DNA of 64,000 nt from an uncultured bacterium (GCA_913053845.1 CAJXGD010000004.1:1-64000), one strand, 5' to 3'. Counted from the stretch's first letter, positions 36,348 to 44,723 are shown. Notes: generated by a model not told the origin, from the letters alone. Translations and numbers: made by a program.

Positions 36348-37478
36348 TTACTCACCTGAACTTATCTGTTTAGCGCTCTTCAGTCCGCTGCCGGTGAGCG
36401 GCAGCAGGACCGGCTCGTCGGCGGGCAATGATTCCCGCAAGCGCTGCCAGCCGGCCAGCGCCGCCGCCGAGGTCGGCTCAACGTAGAGCCCTTGATGAGC
36501 CAGCTCCTGCTGTGCCCGATAGATCTCTTCCTCGGAGACGGTCACGACTTGGCCGCCCGTCCGGCGCAACGCTCTCACGACCTGCTCCAGGCGCACCGGG
36601 CTACGCATGGCAATGCCTTCGGCGATGGTGGGCCCGGTGCTCTGCCGCTCTTGCTCTACTATCTGGGTCGGTGAATGTTCCGCAAAAGCTGCCCAGAGCG
36701 GCGCGCAGCGCTCGGCCTGCACCGCGACCAGCCGCGGCAACCGCCGGATCAGGCCGGCCTCTTTTAGCTCACAGAGGCCCAGATAGCTGCCATAGAGAAA
36801 GGTGCCCTGTCCGACGGGATAGATCAGCCACTCTGGCAATTTTTCGCCGAGCTGCTCCCAGAGCTCATAGACGAAGGTCTTGAGGCCGGCCAGCGCCCAA
36901 GGGCTGTAGACGTGCGAGGCGTAGTAAGCTTTTGTCTCGCCGGCCAACTGCCGGGCCCGCTCGCCGGCCTGCTCGCGCGGGCCGGGGACGCGAATCGTCC
37001 GTGCCCCATAAACCTCAATTTGGCGCAGCTTGGCCGGTGAGGTATAGGCCGGGACGCATATCTGGGCCTCGATTCCGGCGCGGGCGGCGTAGGCGGCCAG
37101 GCTGGCCGCGGCGTTGCCGGAAGAGTCTTCGACAACTTGGCCAACACCTAAGGCGCGCAAGGCGCTTACCAACACGCTGGTGCCGCGATCCTTGAACGAG
37201 CCAGACGGCGCCAGGAACTCCAGCTTGAGCTGCAGCGGGCGACCGGCCAACTCGAGCGAGACGATGGGCGTCCAGCCCTCACCCAGTGAGACCGGCTCGG
37301 CCCCTTCCGGTAGGGGCAGCAGCTTCCGGTAGCGCCAGAGGCTGAACTCCCCTCGCTCGATGACTGCCGTTTGAAAAACCGTACGCTCGGCCGGCTCTAG
37401 CAAGCCACCGCACTCACAGCACCAGCGACCGCTATCGTTGGCGTAGTGCTGCCCGCAGCTCGCGCATAGGAAAGCCAT
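36348..37478 (-). CDS. thrC: Threonine synthase (PLP-dependent)
   Basis: Converts O-phosphohomoserine to threonine with pyridoxal phosphate. The protein has 376 residues from ATG 37478. An N-terminal zinc-ribbon-like stretch (CASCG, CECGG; Cys5, 8, 21, 23) precedes the fold-type II core. The PLP lysine is Lys96 in GSFKDRG, SSGNAAASLAAYAARAG follows, and the phosphate-binding glycine loop is PVGQGTFLYGSY. Related diaminopropionate or cysteate enzymes cannot be excluded from motifs alone. It lies between membrane-protein genes and a Lol-like exporter, an unusual setting. Longer frames overlap the small membrane gene upstream and are rejected. Confidence 0.88.
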   Translation of the reverse strand: MAFLCASCGQHYANDSGRWCCECGGLLEPAERTVFQTAVIERGEFSLWRYRKLLPLPEGAEPVSLGEGWTPIVSLELAGRPLQLKLEFLAPSGSFKDRGTSVLVSALRALGVGQVVEDSSGNAAASLAAYAARAGIEAQICVPAYTSPAKLRQIEVYGARTIRVPGPREQAGERARQLAGETKAYYASHVYSPWALAGLKTFVYELWEQLGEKLPEWLIYPVGQGTFLYGSYLGLCELKEAGLIRRLPRLVAVQAERCAPLWAAFAEHSPTQIVEQERQSTGPTIAEGIAMRSPVRLEQVVRALRRTGGQVVTVSEEEIYRAQQELAHQGLYVEPTSAAALAGWQRLRESLPADEPVLLPLTGSGLKSAKQISSGE

Positions 37479-37483
37479 CGGCT

Positions 37484-37699
37484 TCAGACGCTGCCGCTGA
37501 GCACGCCCGCGACCAGCAGCGCCGCGGCGACCAGGTCGCCGGCACCGGCCAAGGCCATCCAGAGCAACTCGCGCTCGGAGTACTGGACATTCTCGCGCGG
37601 GAAGGCCAGTCCCAGTACCCCAAAGAGAAAGAAGACCAGCCCAATCCCTCCGAAGGCCACAGTGGCCAATAAAAATATGATGCGGATGATTTCGATCAC
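37484..37699 (-). CDS. Small two-helix membrane protein
   Basis: 71 residues from GTG 37699, two transmembrane segments (about 3-33 and 47-70) joined by the short polar loop RENVQYSEREL. No family recognised. The start overlaps the preceding gene's stop as GTGA, and threonine synthase begins 5 bp after its stop. Translation is therefore coupled to both neighbours. Confidence 0.62.
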   Translation of the reverse strand: MIEIIRIIFLLATVAFGGIGLVFFLFGVLGLAFPRENVQYSERELLWMALAGAGDLVAAALLVAGVLSGSV

Positions 37700-38274
37700 C
37701 TACCGCCGGGTGGCAGATAGAATTTGCCTTGCTTTTCCGCCTGTCCGCGTCGCAGCAGCTCGTGGGCCGCACCGGTGAGCTGACGCCAGGCCACTTCCAA
37801 CTCCTCTCCCAGTTGCACCAGGGTGATGCCCTCAGGATGAGCGACTATCACCTGTTGCATCGCCTCCAGACGCTGCTCGAACTCCAACTCCGGTTCTGGT
37901 CGTGAGGGGTGCTCCGCCGCTGTCTCCTCCATCGGCTCAGGAGATGGCTCACGGCGGCGGGCTTCGGCCAGTTCGGCGGCTCCCCGCCGGCGCGCTCGCC
38001 AGAGCAACAGAGCCGGCAGCAGGCTGAGGGCCGCCGCCGCGATGAACCAACTGCCGGTGATGGGTTGGAAGGGCAAGAAAGCGGCCGCAAGTTGCAGCAA
38101 GAAGGCCAAGAAGAGCAGGCTGAGCGCCGAGCGGGCCAGTGAGCTCATCTCCGCCGGAGAATAGATCCTGTATGAAGGCACCCGGCGCACCTGGGCCAGC
38201 AGCAACCAGATCACCCCCACCTCCAAGATCAGCCCCGCGAAGAAGACGACGGCATTAAGCGTCCAGAGACTCAT
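37696..38274 (-). CDS. Membrane protein with cytoplasmic winged-helix-like domain
   Basis: 192 residues from ATG 38274. Three hydrophobic segments (about 5-27, 47-67, 73-92) precede a charged Pro/Glu linker (about 100-130). A C-terminal domain follows with winged-helix character: LEAMQQVIVAHPEGITLVQLGEEL, then WRQLTGAAHELLRRGQAEKQGKFYLP, as in DNA-binding wHTH domains with a final beta wing. It may sense something at the membrane and act on DNA or protein. First gene of the operon leading to the Lol-like exporter. Longer upstream frames run into a repeat and are not supported. Confidence 0.65.
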   Translation of the reverse strand: MSLWTLNAVVFFAGLILEVGVIWLLLAQVRRVPSYRIYSPAEMSSLARSALSLLFLAFLLQLAAAFLPFQPITGSWFIAAAALSLLPALLLWRARRRGAAELAEARRREPSPEPMEETAAEHPSRPEPELEFEQRLEAMQQVIVAHPEGITLVQLGEELEVAWRQLTGAAHELLRRGQAEKQGKFYLPPGGR

Positions 38275-38321
38275 CGAGCTTACCTGCCCCCCTCTGACGA
38301 GATTTGCTCCATCCCGTATGG

Positions 38322-38350
38322 ATGATAAGGTCATCGCCCCTACAATGCAA
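38322..38350 (-). promoter_or_regulatory. Promoter of the wHTH/threonine synthase/exporter operon
   Basis: On the minus strand TTGCAT-N17-TATCAT. The spacer contains TGTAGGGGCGATG, part of the GTAGGGGCG repeat family, so a repeat appears built into this promoter. A 7-bp hairpin CTACAAT/ATTGTAG overlaps the -35. Confidence 0.5.
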
Positions 38351-38451
38351 AAATTGTAGAGCATCACCGGCCTCGGAGGCAAATCGTCGGGCCGCCGCCA
38401 AAATATTGGCAGCACTGGACCTAGAGCGTTACAATGATATCTGATTTGGCA

Positions 38452-38515
38452 GCGAAGCATTGGCGGGTGAAAACCAAACGGTGTGTTGTTAGACCCAGGG
38501 TGAATGCTTCGCCCC
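38452..38515. repeat. Inverted repeat of the GTAGGGGCG family upstream of rtcB
   Basis: GCGAAGCATT (38452-38461) and AATGCTTCGC (38503-38512) are exact complements 41 bp apart, and the right arm continues CCCTCC. The arm ends 3 bp before the rtcB ATG (38519) and occupies the place of its ribosome-binding site. Confidence 0.65.
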
Positions 38516-38518
38516 TCC

Positions 38519-39964
38519 ATGAGCGAGATCGAACTCCAACGGGTCGCCGATTATATCTGGGAGATCCCGGCCAAGGGCGGGATGCGTGTGCCGGCGCGCG
38601 TCTTCGCCTCCGAAACCCTGCTGGCGGGCATCCGTCAGGATGCCACGCTGAGACAGCTACGCAACACGACCTATCTGCCCGGCATCTATCCCTATGCCTG
38701 CGCCCTGCCCGATGCCCATCAGGGCTATGGCTTCCCCGTGGGTGGCGTGGCCGCGATAGACGCGGAAGACGGTGTGATCTCACCTGGCTCTATAGGCTTC
38801 GATATAAATTGTGGCGTTCGCCTCTGCCGCACCAACTTGAAATATGACGATCTGCATGGCCAGGAGCAGCAATTGGTCAATCAGCTCTTCGCCGCGGTGC
38901 CCACCGGTCTGGGTGTGGGCAGCATCGCCGGCACGCTCTCGGCCGATGAACTGGACCAGGTCGCGCGGCTGGGGATGCGCTGGGCGCTGGAGCGGGGCTA
39001 CGCCACCGAAGACGACCTGGCTCACTGCGAGGACGAAGGGGTGCGACCCGGCGCCGACCCGACCTGCGTCTCCCCGGAGGCCAAGGCTCGAGGGCGCAAG
39101 CAATTGGGCTCGCTGGGCTCGGGCAATCACTTCTTGGAGGTCCAGCGGGTCGCCGAGATATTCGACGAGCAGACGGCCCGCCAATACGGCTTGCAGCGTG
39201 ATCAGTTGGTGATCATGATCCACTGCGGCTCGCGCGGCTATGGCCATCAGATCTGCTCCGATTATTTGAAGCGCGTCGCCCACGAGCACCGTCGGTTACT
39301 GGCCGAGCTGCCCGACCGCGAGTTGGCCGCCGCCCCGGTGAATAGCCCCGCCGGTCAGGACTACTATCAGGCGATGAACTGCGCCATCAACTTCGCCTGG
39401 TGCAATCGCCAGTTGATCATGCACGCCGCCCGCGAGGTTTTCTCGACGATCTTCGGTAAGCGCTGGGATAGATTGGGCATGACGCTGCTCTATGATGTGG
39501 CGCACAACATCGGCAAACGGGAGACCCATCTCATCGCTGGCGCGCAGCGCGAGGTTTACGTCCATCGCAAAGGGGCCACGCGCGCTTTCCCCGCCGGCCG
39601 AGCGGAGCTGCCCCCGGCCTATCGCCAGGTGGGCCAGCCGGTGCTCATTCCCGGCTCAATGGGCACCGGCTCCTATGTGCTCAAAGGACAAGCTAGCTCG
39701 CTGGAGCTGACCTTCGGCAGCACGGCGCACGGGGCCGGACGGGTGATGTCCCGCCGGCAGGCCAAGAGACAGTGGCAGGCCGACGAGCTGCAACGGGAGC
39801 TCAAGCGCCAAGGCATCTACGTGCGAGGCCGCAGCAAGGCGACCATCGCTGAGGAGGCGCCGGGAGCCTATAAAGACCTGGATGAGGTGGTGCGCGTCTC
39901 CGACGAGCTGGGCATCGGTGCGCGGGTGGCCAAGCTGGTGCCGATCTGCAACATCAAGGGCTGA
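38519..39964 (+). CDS. rtcB: RNA-splicing ligase RtcB
   Basis: Joins RNA 2',3'-cyclic phosphate or 3'-phosphate ends to 5'-OH ends using GTP and Mn2+, in RNA repair or tRNA splicing. 481 residues. Metal and active-site elements: PDAHQGYGFPVGGVAA (64-79), GFDINCGVR (Cys98), HCGSRGYGHQ, DVAHNIGKRE, GSMGTGSYVLKG, and the guanylylated-His motif GSTAHGAGRVMSR. Start ATG 38519 gives the conserved N-terminus; an ATG at 38504 lies within the repeat arm. No Shine-Dalgarno is visible. folE follows after 13 bp. No archease or RtcA is nearby. Confidence 0.95.
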   Translation: MSEIELQRVADYIWEIPAKGGMRVPARVFASETLLAGIRQDATLRQLRNTTYLPGIYPYACALPDAHQGYGFPVGGVAAIDAEDGVISPGSIGFDINCGVRLCRTNLKYDDLHGQEQQLVNQLFAAVPTGLGVGSIAGTLSADELDQVARLGMRWALERGYATEDDLAHCEDEGVRPGADPTCVSPEAKARGRKQLGSLGSGNHFLEVQRVAEIFDEQTARQYGLQRDQLVIMIHCGSRGYGHQICSDYLKRVAHEHRRLLAELPDRELAAAPVNSPAGQDYYQAMNCAINFAWCNRQLIMHAAREVFSTIFGKRWDRLGMTLLYDVAHNIGKRETHLIAGAQREVYVHRKGATRAFPAGRAELPPAYRQVGQPVLIPGSMGTGSYVLKGQASSLELTFGSTAHGAGRVMSRRQAKRQWQADELQRELKRQGIYVRGRSKATIAEEAPGAYKDLDEVVRVSDELGIGARVAKLVPICNIKG

Positions 39965-39977
39965 AAAGAGGGAGTTA

Positions 39978-40562
39978 GTGAACGAAGATAAACTGAAGCG
40001 TCTGGAGGAGTTGTCGCGCGAGCTGCTGCTCATCCTGGGCGAGGACCCGGAGCGGGAGGGGCTGCGCAAGACGCCCCGGCGGCTGGCCGAGCTTTACCGG
40101 GATTTGAGCAGCGGCTATCGCATCTCGCCGGAAGAGGTCGTGGCCGATGCCATCTTTCCCGTCGAGTATGACCATCTGATTTTGGTGCGCGACATCGAGT
40201 ATCATTCGCTCTGCGAGCACCATCTGCTGCCCTTCTTCGGGCACATTCATGTGGGCTACATCCCCAACGGCAAGGTGATCGGCCTCTCCAAGATCCCGCG
40301 CATCGTGGAGGTTTTTTCCAAGCGACTCCAGTTGCAGGAGCGCATGACCGAGGAGATCGCCCGTTTTCTGCAACATATCATTCATCCACAAGGGGTGGCG
40401 GTGGTCGCCGAGGGGTTGCACCTCTGCCTGACCATGCGTGGGGCCAAGAAGGAGAGCGCCCGGATGGTGACCAGCTCGGTCAAGGGACTCTTTCGGCGGG
40501 ATGCTCGCTCCCGCGCCGAGATCATGAACCTGATCAGCATGGGCGGCCCGAGCGGACGATGA
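39978..40562 (+). CDS. folE: GTP cyclohydrolase I
   Basis: Converts GTP to 7,8-dihydroneopterin triphosphate, the first step to folate, and in some lineages to queuosine and tetrahydrobiopterin. 194 residues from GTG 39978, which follows GAGGGAG. Zinc ligands are in HSLCEHHLLPFFG (Cys79, His82) and GLHLCLTMRG (Cys150). LRKTPRR near residue 29 is the dimer signature. An open frame extends upstream through rtcB but that would be out of family length. Cotranscribed with rtcB. Confidence 0.96.
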   Translation: MNEDKLKRLEELSRELLLILGEDPEREGLRKTPRRLAELYRDLSSGYRISPEEVVADAIFPVEYDHLILVRDIEYHSLCEHHLLPFFGHIHVGYIPNGKVIGLSKIPRIVEVFSKRLQLQERMTEEIARFLQHIIHPQGVAVVAEGLHLCLTMRGAKKESARMVTSSVKGLFRRDARSRAEIMNLISMGGPSGR

Positions 40563-40572
40563 CGTGGTGGAA

Positions 40573-41127
40573 TCAGGAACGCCCCGCCCGCATCTTCGCC
40601 TGCAAGAACCCGATCAACCCCAGGGCCAAAAGCAGATCACCCAGGCTGAAGACGTTGGCCCCAGGCAGCCAGGCCGGCGTATGGAAAATATCGCTCAGCC
40701 AGACCAGTTGACTGCTAGCTACGATGACGGTGTTGTTGCCATAGTGGCCCAGTCCGGCCAGCTTCGCGGCGGCCCCCACCCGTCCGGCCGCCTGCAATCC
40801 GGCGACCGTGGTGGGCATATAACCGCCATTCAAGGTGATCACCAGCAGGTTGAGCGCCATGCCCGCTCCCATGGCCAAGATGCCCCATTCGTGCCAGTTA
40901 AGCCCCACGAAGAACAAGAGCAGCAGGTACGAGCCGAGGTGGAGATATTCAGTCCCCACGGTGATCAATGGCTTCCCTGCACCTAGCGGGAAGATCGAGA
41001 GCTGGATCAGCAAGGCCAGCAGGATCAGCCAGCCGCCGCGCAGCTTGATCTGAGCCAGATTGCCCAGCCGGCCGCCGCGCAGGTAACCGATGATAATCCC
41101 GAGGGGAATGGCCCAGATGAGCAGCAT
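40573..41127 (-). CDS. DUF5317 membrane protein
   Basis: 184 residues, five or six hydrophobic segments. The family pattern is IPLGIIIGYLRGGRLGNLAQIKLRGGWLI at the start and LNGGYMPTTVAGLQAAGR with NTVIVASSQLVWLSDIFHTPAWLPGANVFSLGD in the second half. Function unknown. It is the downstream neighbour of the HD-GYP gene (11 bp apart), so probably in its operon, and convergent with folE. Confidence 0.8.
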   Translation of the reverse strand: MLLIWAIPLGIIIGYLRGGRLGNLAQIKLRGGWLILLALLIQLSIFPLGAGKPLITVGTEYLHLGSYLLLLFFVGLNWHEWGILAMGAGMALNLLVITLNGGYMPTTVAGLQAAGRVGAAAKLAGLGHYGNNTVIVASSQLVWLSDIFHTPAWLPGANVFSLGDLLLALGLIGFLQAKMRAGRS

Positions 41128-41138
41128 GATGGCCTAGC

Positions 41139-42446
41139 TTAGTTGAGGCGTTGTTGCCTCTCCACCAAGTGGAAGAAGGCTTCCACGGCCTGGGGGTCCA
41201 GATGGGTACCGCTTTCTTCTTTGATGATCTGAAATGCTTTGGCCGGGGGATAGGCTTTACGATAGGGTCGGTCGGTGGTCAGGGCGTTATAGGAGTCGGC
41301 CACGGCGACGATGCGCGCCCCGATGGGGATATCCTTGCCAGCCAAGCCATCGGGGTAGCCCTGCCCATCCCAGTGCTCATGCTCGTGGCGCACGATCTGG
41401 ACTCCGTCGCCATAGATCTCCATGCCCTTGATCAGCTCGGCGCCGATGACCGGATGGCGTCTCATGATCTCCCATTCCTCATCGTTCAAGGGGCCGGGCT
41501 TGCGCAGAATCCTGTCGGGAATGCCGATCTTGCCGATGTCATGGATCAGTGCGGCCGACTGGATTGTCTCGACCTGATCGGGTGGGAGCTTCATCTCGCG
41601 GGCGATCTCGGCGGAGAGCTGTGCCACCTCTTCGGAGTGTTCAAAAGTATAGGGATCACGCTCGGAGAGAGCGTGGATCATCTGCTCGAAGGTATTCTTA
41701 GCTTCGGCGCGCAGCTTGGTATAGTCGCGCAGCGAGATATGGACCAGCACCAGCGGGATGAGCAACAGGATAAGGTTCCAGGGGTTCTGGGCATAGACGA
41801 CGGCGATCAGGATGCCCAGCACGCCCAAGCTGAGCAGTTGGATATGAAGGTGTTTCAAGTTGAACTTGAGCTGGTAGAAGAAGGGCACGCCCTGGGTCAG
41901 GCGGACGATTCCGGCTACCAGCGAGGTATTGGCGATCGAGGCGACAACATAGGCCAGGGCGACCGGGAGATAGCCAATTAGGTTCTGATAGCCCAGTATG
42001 CCAGTTGCATCAGATGATGTTTCCAGCAAAGGGTGGCCACCGACTAAAGTGAAAGTTAGCCCAGCTAAAAAGATTGCGACAAGAAGCTGGCCAGTGTTAA
42101 AAGCAACGCTACGGAGGAAAGGAACAAATCTCTTTGAGGAGATGAACTCCCAACGAAGGAATATTTCAGCTGAAAGGACAGAAAGCAACACGACCCCAAG
42201 TGCAAAGTGTAAGCCACCGAGTACAATTGCAGCCAAATAGAGCGCGATGGCCGTGGAGGTTGCCCTGGTGTAGATGATCTTTATTTCGTATATTTCGGCA
42301 AAGAAGGCAATCAGGCTGAAGAGACTAATGGTTAAGACATGTTTTACAAGAAAGGGTAATGATGGAAGCAGATAAACAATGACAATTGCTGCTCCCACAA
42401 GACCAACTACTGTGAGATAAAGCTTAGCCTCCCAGCGCAGAGTCAT
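41139..42446 (-). CDS. Membrane-anchored HD-GYP c-di-GMP phosphodiesterase
   Basis: 435 residues. The N-terminal half (about 1-245) has seven or so transmembrane segments of the kind found before HD-GYP domains in Clostridia and Chloroflexi. The C-terminal half (about 250-435) is an HD-GYP domain: RDPYTFEHSEEVAQLSAEIA, ALIHDIGKIGIPDRIL with the HD pair, HPVIGAEL, HEHEHWDGQGYPDGL, and VADSYNALTTDRPYR. The metal and GYP residues are complete, so hydrolysis of c-di-GMP is likely. Base composition differs between halves: about 60% G+C below 42000 but roughly 40-48% above, suggesting a mosaic origin. Confidence 0.9.
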   Translation of the reverse strand: MTLRWEAKLYLTVVGLVGAAIVIVYLLPSLPFLVKHVLTISLFSLIAFFAEIYEIKIIYTRATSTAIALYLAAIVLGGLHFALGVVLLSVLSAEIFLRWEFISSKRFVPFLRSVAFNTGQLLVAIFLAGLTFTLVGGHPLLETSSDATGILGYQNLIGYLPVALAYVVASIANTSLVAGIVRLTQGVPFFYQLKFNLKHLHIQLLSLGVLGILIAVVYAQNPWNLILLLIPLVLVHISLRDYTKLRAEAKNTFEQMIHALSERDPYTFEHSEEVAQLSAEIAREMKLPPDQVETIQSAALIHDIGKIGIPDRILRKPGPLNDEEWEIMRRHPVIGAELIKGMEIYGDGVQIVRHEHEHWDGQGYPDGLAGKDIPIGARIVAVADSYNALTTDRPYRKAYPPAKAFQIIKEESGTHLDPQAVEAFFHLVERQQRLN

Positions 42447-42541
42447 AATAAGCCCATTATAAAAGAGAAGAAGGAGTGGAGCAAGCCCTCTCCTTCATCT
42501 CTTAGGTAAATAGATAGACGTCGAAGCAGGAAATCTTTAGT

Positions 42542-42700
42542 TTAACCACCTGTCCACTTATCAGCCGCTCCGCTCAAGACTACAAAGGCCGCTAGCATCA
42601 TCAGCACGTAGAGGACCCGACTGCTGTTGATCCGTGCGAAAAACCGGTTCATCCGCTCCTGCGCCTGCTTTACTTCGGCTCCACTTTCCCACTTCAACAT
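42542..42700 (-). CDS. 52-residue single-pass membrane protein
   Basis: ATG 42700 to TAA 42542. A short charged N-terminus (MLKWESGAEVKQAQERMNRF) is followed by one hydrophobic helix (about 29-43, VLYVLMMLAAFVVLSG) and a short tail. No family recognised. It has a near-perfect ribosome-binding site AAGGAGGG (42706-42713) and a sigma-70 promoter 52 bp upstream (42752-42780), with a second promoter further up. These signals on so small a frame argue for a real gene. Nothing else in 42447-43006 is coding, and no terminator was identified after the stop. HD-GYP begins 96 bp downstream and may be cotranscribed. Confidence 0.65.
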   Translation of the reverse strand: MLKWESGAEVKQAQERMNRFFARINSSRVLYVLMMLAAFVVLSGAADKWTGG

Positions 42701-42751
42701 AATAACCCTCCTTAGGTTACATCTGGCTTGGATTTATGCTACCATGACTGC

Positions 42752-42780
42752 ACTATAACACACCTAACAAAAAAAGTCAA
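42752..42780 (-). promoter_or_regulatory. Promoter of the 52-residue membrane protein
   Basis: On the minus strand TTGACT (42775-42780), 17-bp spacer, TATAGT (42752-42757). Confidence 0.75.
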
Positions 42781-42903
42781 GCCCCCCGACTGCTCTGAGC
42801 CGGTGCTTGACGGTCATAGTGCGCTATAGATCGGCGAAAAGTCACTTTGCTGATGATCTTCCCACCTCGTCCCCAGACCTTGATGGATGCTACTAACGCC
42901 ACT

Positions 42904-42948
42904 ATTATAGCATAATACCCTCAAAAGTCAAGCGCGCGAATTGCCTCA
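42904..42948 (-). promoter_or_regulatory. Upstream tandem promoter with 14-bp conserved element
   Basis: On the minus strand TTGACT (42926-42931), 16-bp spacer, TATAAT (42904-42909). Three bases upstream of the -35 is TGAGGCAATTCGCG (42935-42948), found at the same distance in the glpR promoter. About 140 nt of transcript would precede the next promoter; a 41-codon open frame there has no ribosome-binding site. Confidence 0.7.
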
Positions 42949-43006
42949 GCAAAAAAGTACTCCAAATCCTATCGTTTGATCGGGAGACCTGAAGTGACTC
43001 GAGAGT

Positions 43007-43648
43007 TCAGTTCGCGGCGGCGCTGGGACGAACGCTTTTCAGCTCGGGAATCTGCTTCAAAGCGTCTTTGAAGACCGCTTTCAGCCAATCGGTTGCTTCC
43101 AGCGCACGCAGGTCAGCGGTGATCGCCGCGCGACGAGAGAGGATTCGCTGGGCTGCCTTTTGAGCAAAAGATGTATCGTTGCCTGGCGCAGTGCTCATCA
43201 CGCTCAGCGTCTGTTGGGCGATCAGCTCAATGGTGTCCAGATTAAGACGGATGCGATCCAAGCGCTGGCATAACTGTTGATGAAATCCCACCAGCGCGCG
43301 TGGCGGCTTGAGGCCCTTTTGGCAGAGCTTCCCGTGCTCATCTGCGATGGCGAACTTTGCGCTATCGCTGACATCGCGCAGTTCGGTAAACTCGGTAGGA
43401 ACCAAGCAGTAAGCTTCGTTCAGACAACGCATGACCTCAAAGGGCTGCACCAACGAGGGGATCAGGCCATTCAAGGGCACCGGTGCCGACGGTTCAACCG
43501 TCTGCTGGGGGCGGAGTACGGTGATGACCCGTTGTTGATAATCGGTCACCGATAACCTCCCCGAGCTGCATGCCGCCATCCCAGTGGCTACACCGATGAC
43601 CAGAGCACTGAAGGCCAGCCAGCGTAACGTTCGATTTATCAGATACAT
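43007..43648 (-). CDS. Lipoprotein of unknown function
   Basis: 213 residues from ATG 43648. A lipoprotein signal has lipobox MAAC (Cys26). The mature part is helical with three internal cysteines (MRCLNEAYCLV near residue 73, KLCQKG near 107 and QQLCQRL near 122) and no recognised domain. It lies 22 bp after the permease gene of the oligopeptide transporter on the same strand, so it may be an accessory lipoprotein of that system. Longer upstream frames overlap the permease and are rejected. Confidence 0.62.
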   Translation of the reverse strand: MYLINRTLRWLAFSALVIGVATGMAACSSGRLSVTDYQQRVITVLRPQQTVEPSAPVPLNGLIPSLVQPFEVMRCLNEAYCLVPTEFTELRDVSDSAKFAIADEHGKLCQKGLKPPRALVGFHQQLCQRLDRIRLNLDTIELIAQQTLSVMSTAPGNDTSFAQKAAQRILSRRAAITADLRALEATDWLKAVFKDALKQIPELKSVRPSAAAN

Positions 43649-43670
43649 AGATCTTTGAAGAGTCTCCCGC

Positions 43671-44723
43671 TTAGCGGCCCTCCCCGCGCATGCGGGGGTC
43701 GAGGATCTCCTGGAAGGCATCGCCCAATAGGGCGAAGCTGAGCACAAAGAGGAGCAAGGCGATGCCGGGGAAGGCGATCACGTACCAGTACTGGGTAGGA
43801 TCACCTGCCGAGCCTACGATCCAATTGCGGGCGAAGCTGGCCAGTTGACCCCAATCGGCATAGCCTTCGGGAGAACCCAGGCCCAGGAAGCTGAGTGTGG
43901 CCACGCCGACCATCTGGCTGCCGATGTCCAGCGTGGCCGCGGCCACCACCGGCGAGATGGCATTGGGCAAGATGTGGCGAAAGATAATCCGCAGGTTGCT
44001 GGCCCCTGAGGCCCGGGCGGCATTCACATAATCAACTTCTTTGACGCGCAGGACCTCCCCACGGGTGAGACGGGCATAGAAGGGCCAACCGAAGACGATA
44101 AAAGCGATGATCACAGAGTTAAGTCCCTTACCCATAAATGAAACCAGCACTATAGCACCGATCAGGGCAGGCAGCGAGAGGAAAATATCCACGACGCGCA
44201 TGATGAGGTTATCGATTCGTTTCCCGAAGAAGCCGGCGAGAGCGCCGAGCAGCACCCCGACAAACACGATGCTGAAGGTTACTTCAAACCCCACCCGAAA
44301 GGCGGTGCGCGTCCCCCAGATGATGCCGTAGTAGATGTCATATTGGTCACCGGTCAAGCCTAAGGGATGCTTGTGCCAATCGGGCGGGAAGCTCCGCCAG
44401 GCCGCCGATTCCGGCGGCTCCGGATAGGGTCTGAAGCTAGCACGCGGGATCATGTAGGGATTGCGGGCACCCGACGGCGGGGGCGCTAACCAGGGAGCAG
44501 CCAGAGCAACGAAGCTAAAGAAGAGCACCAGAACGAGTCCTATGATGGCCAGCGGACTACGCCGGACTCGCTGGCTGAGCCAGCGCAATCCCCGACGCCG
44601 TCGCGCCAGGTAGTCCTGGAACTGCCGCAGGCGATAGGCACTGGCCCTTGAAGTGAATACCCCCTGAGGCTTAGGACGAGCGGTGCGCAGGTGCGTGCGG
44701 CGATGGGGTTTGATGAACTTCAT
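43671..44723 (-). CDS. Oligopeptide ABC transporter permease, DppC/OppC-type
   Basis: 350 residues from ATG 44723 (a GTG at 44726 is adjacent). A basic N-terminal tail (about 1-58) precedes six transmembrane segments of the BPD_transp_1 fold. The OppC N-terminal domain motif SQRVRRSPLAIIGLVLV and the EAA loop YVNAARASGASNLRIIFRHILPNAI, contacting the ATPase, are clear. DppB is directly upstream with overlapping stop/start. No DppD/F ATPase gene occurs in the locus. Confidence 0.93.
   Translation of the reverse strand: MKFIKPHRRTHLRTARPKPQGVFTSRASAYRLRQFQDYLARRRRGLRWLSQRVRRSPLAIIGLVLVLFFSFVALAAPWLAPPPSGARNPYMIPRASFRPYPEPPESAAWRSFPPDWHKHPLGLTGDQYDIYYGIIWGTRTAFRVGFEVTFSIVFVGVLLGALAGFFGKRIDNLIMRVVDIFLSLPALIGAIVLVSFMGKGLNSVIIAFIVFGWPFYARLTRGEVLRVKEVDYVNAARASGASNLRIIFRHILPNAISPVVAAATLDIGSQMVGVATLSFLGLGSPEGYADWGQLASFARNWIVGSAGDPTQYWYVIAFPGIALLLFVLSFALLGDAFQEILDPRMRGEGR

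Noticed and set aside
42784-42902. 41-codon minus-strand frame between the tandem promoters
   Set aside because: Its GTG lies only 2 bases past the -10, before the expected transcription start, and there is no Shine-Dalgarno.
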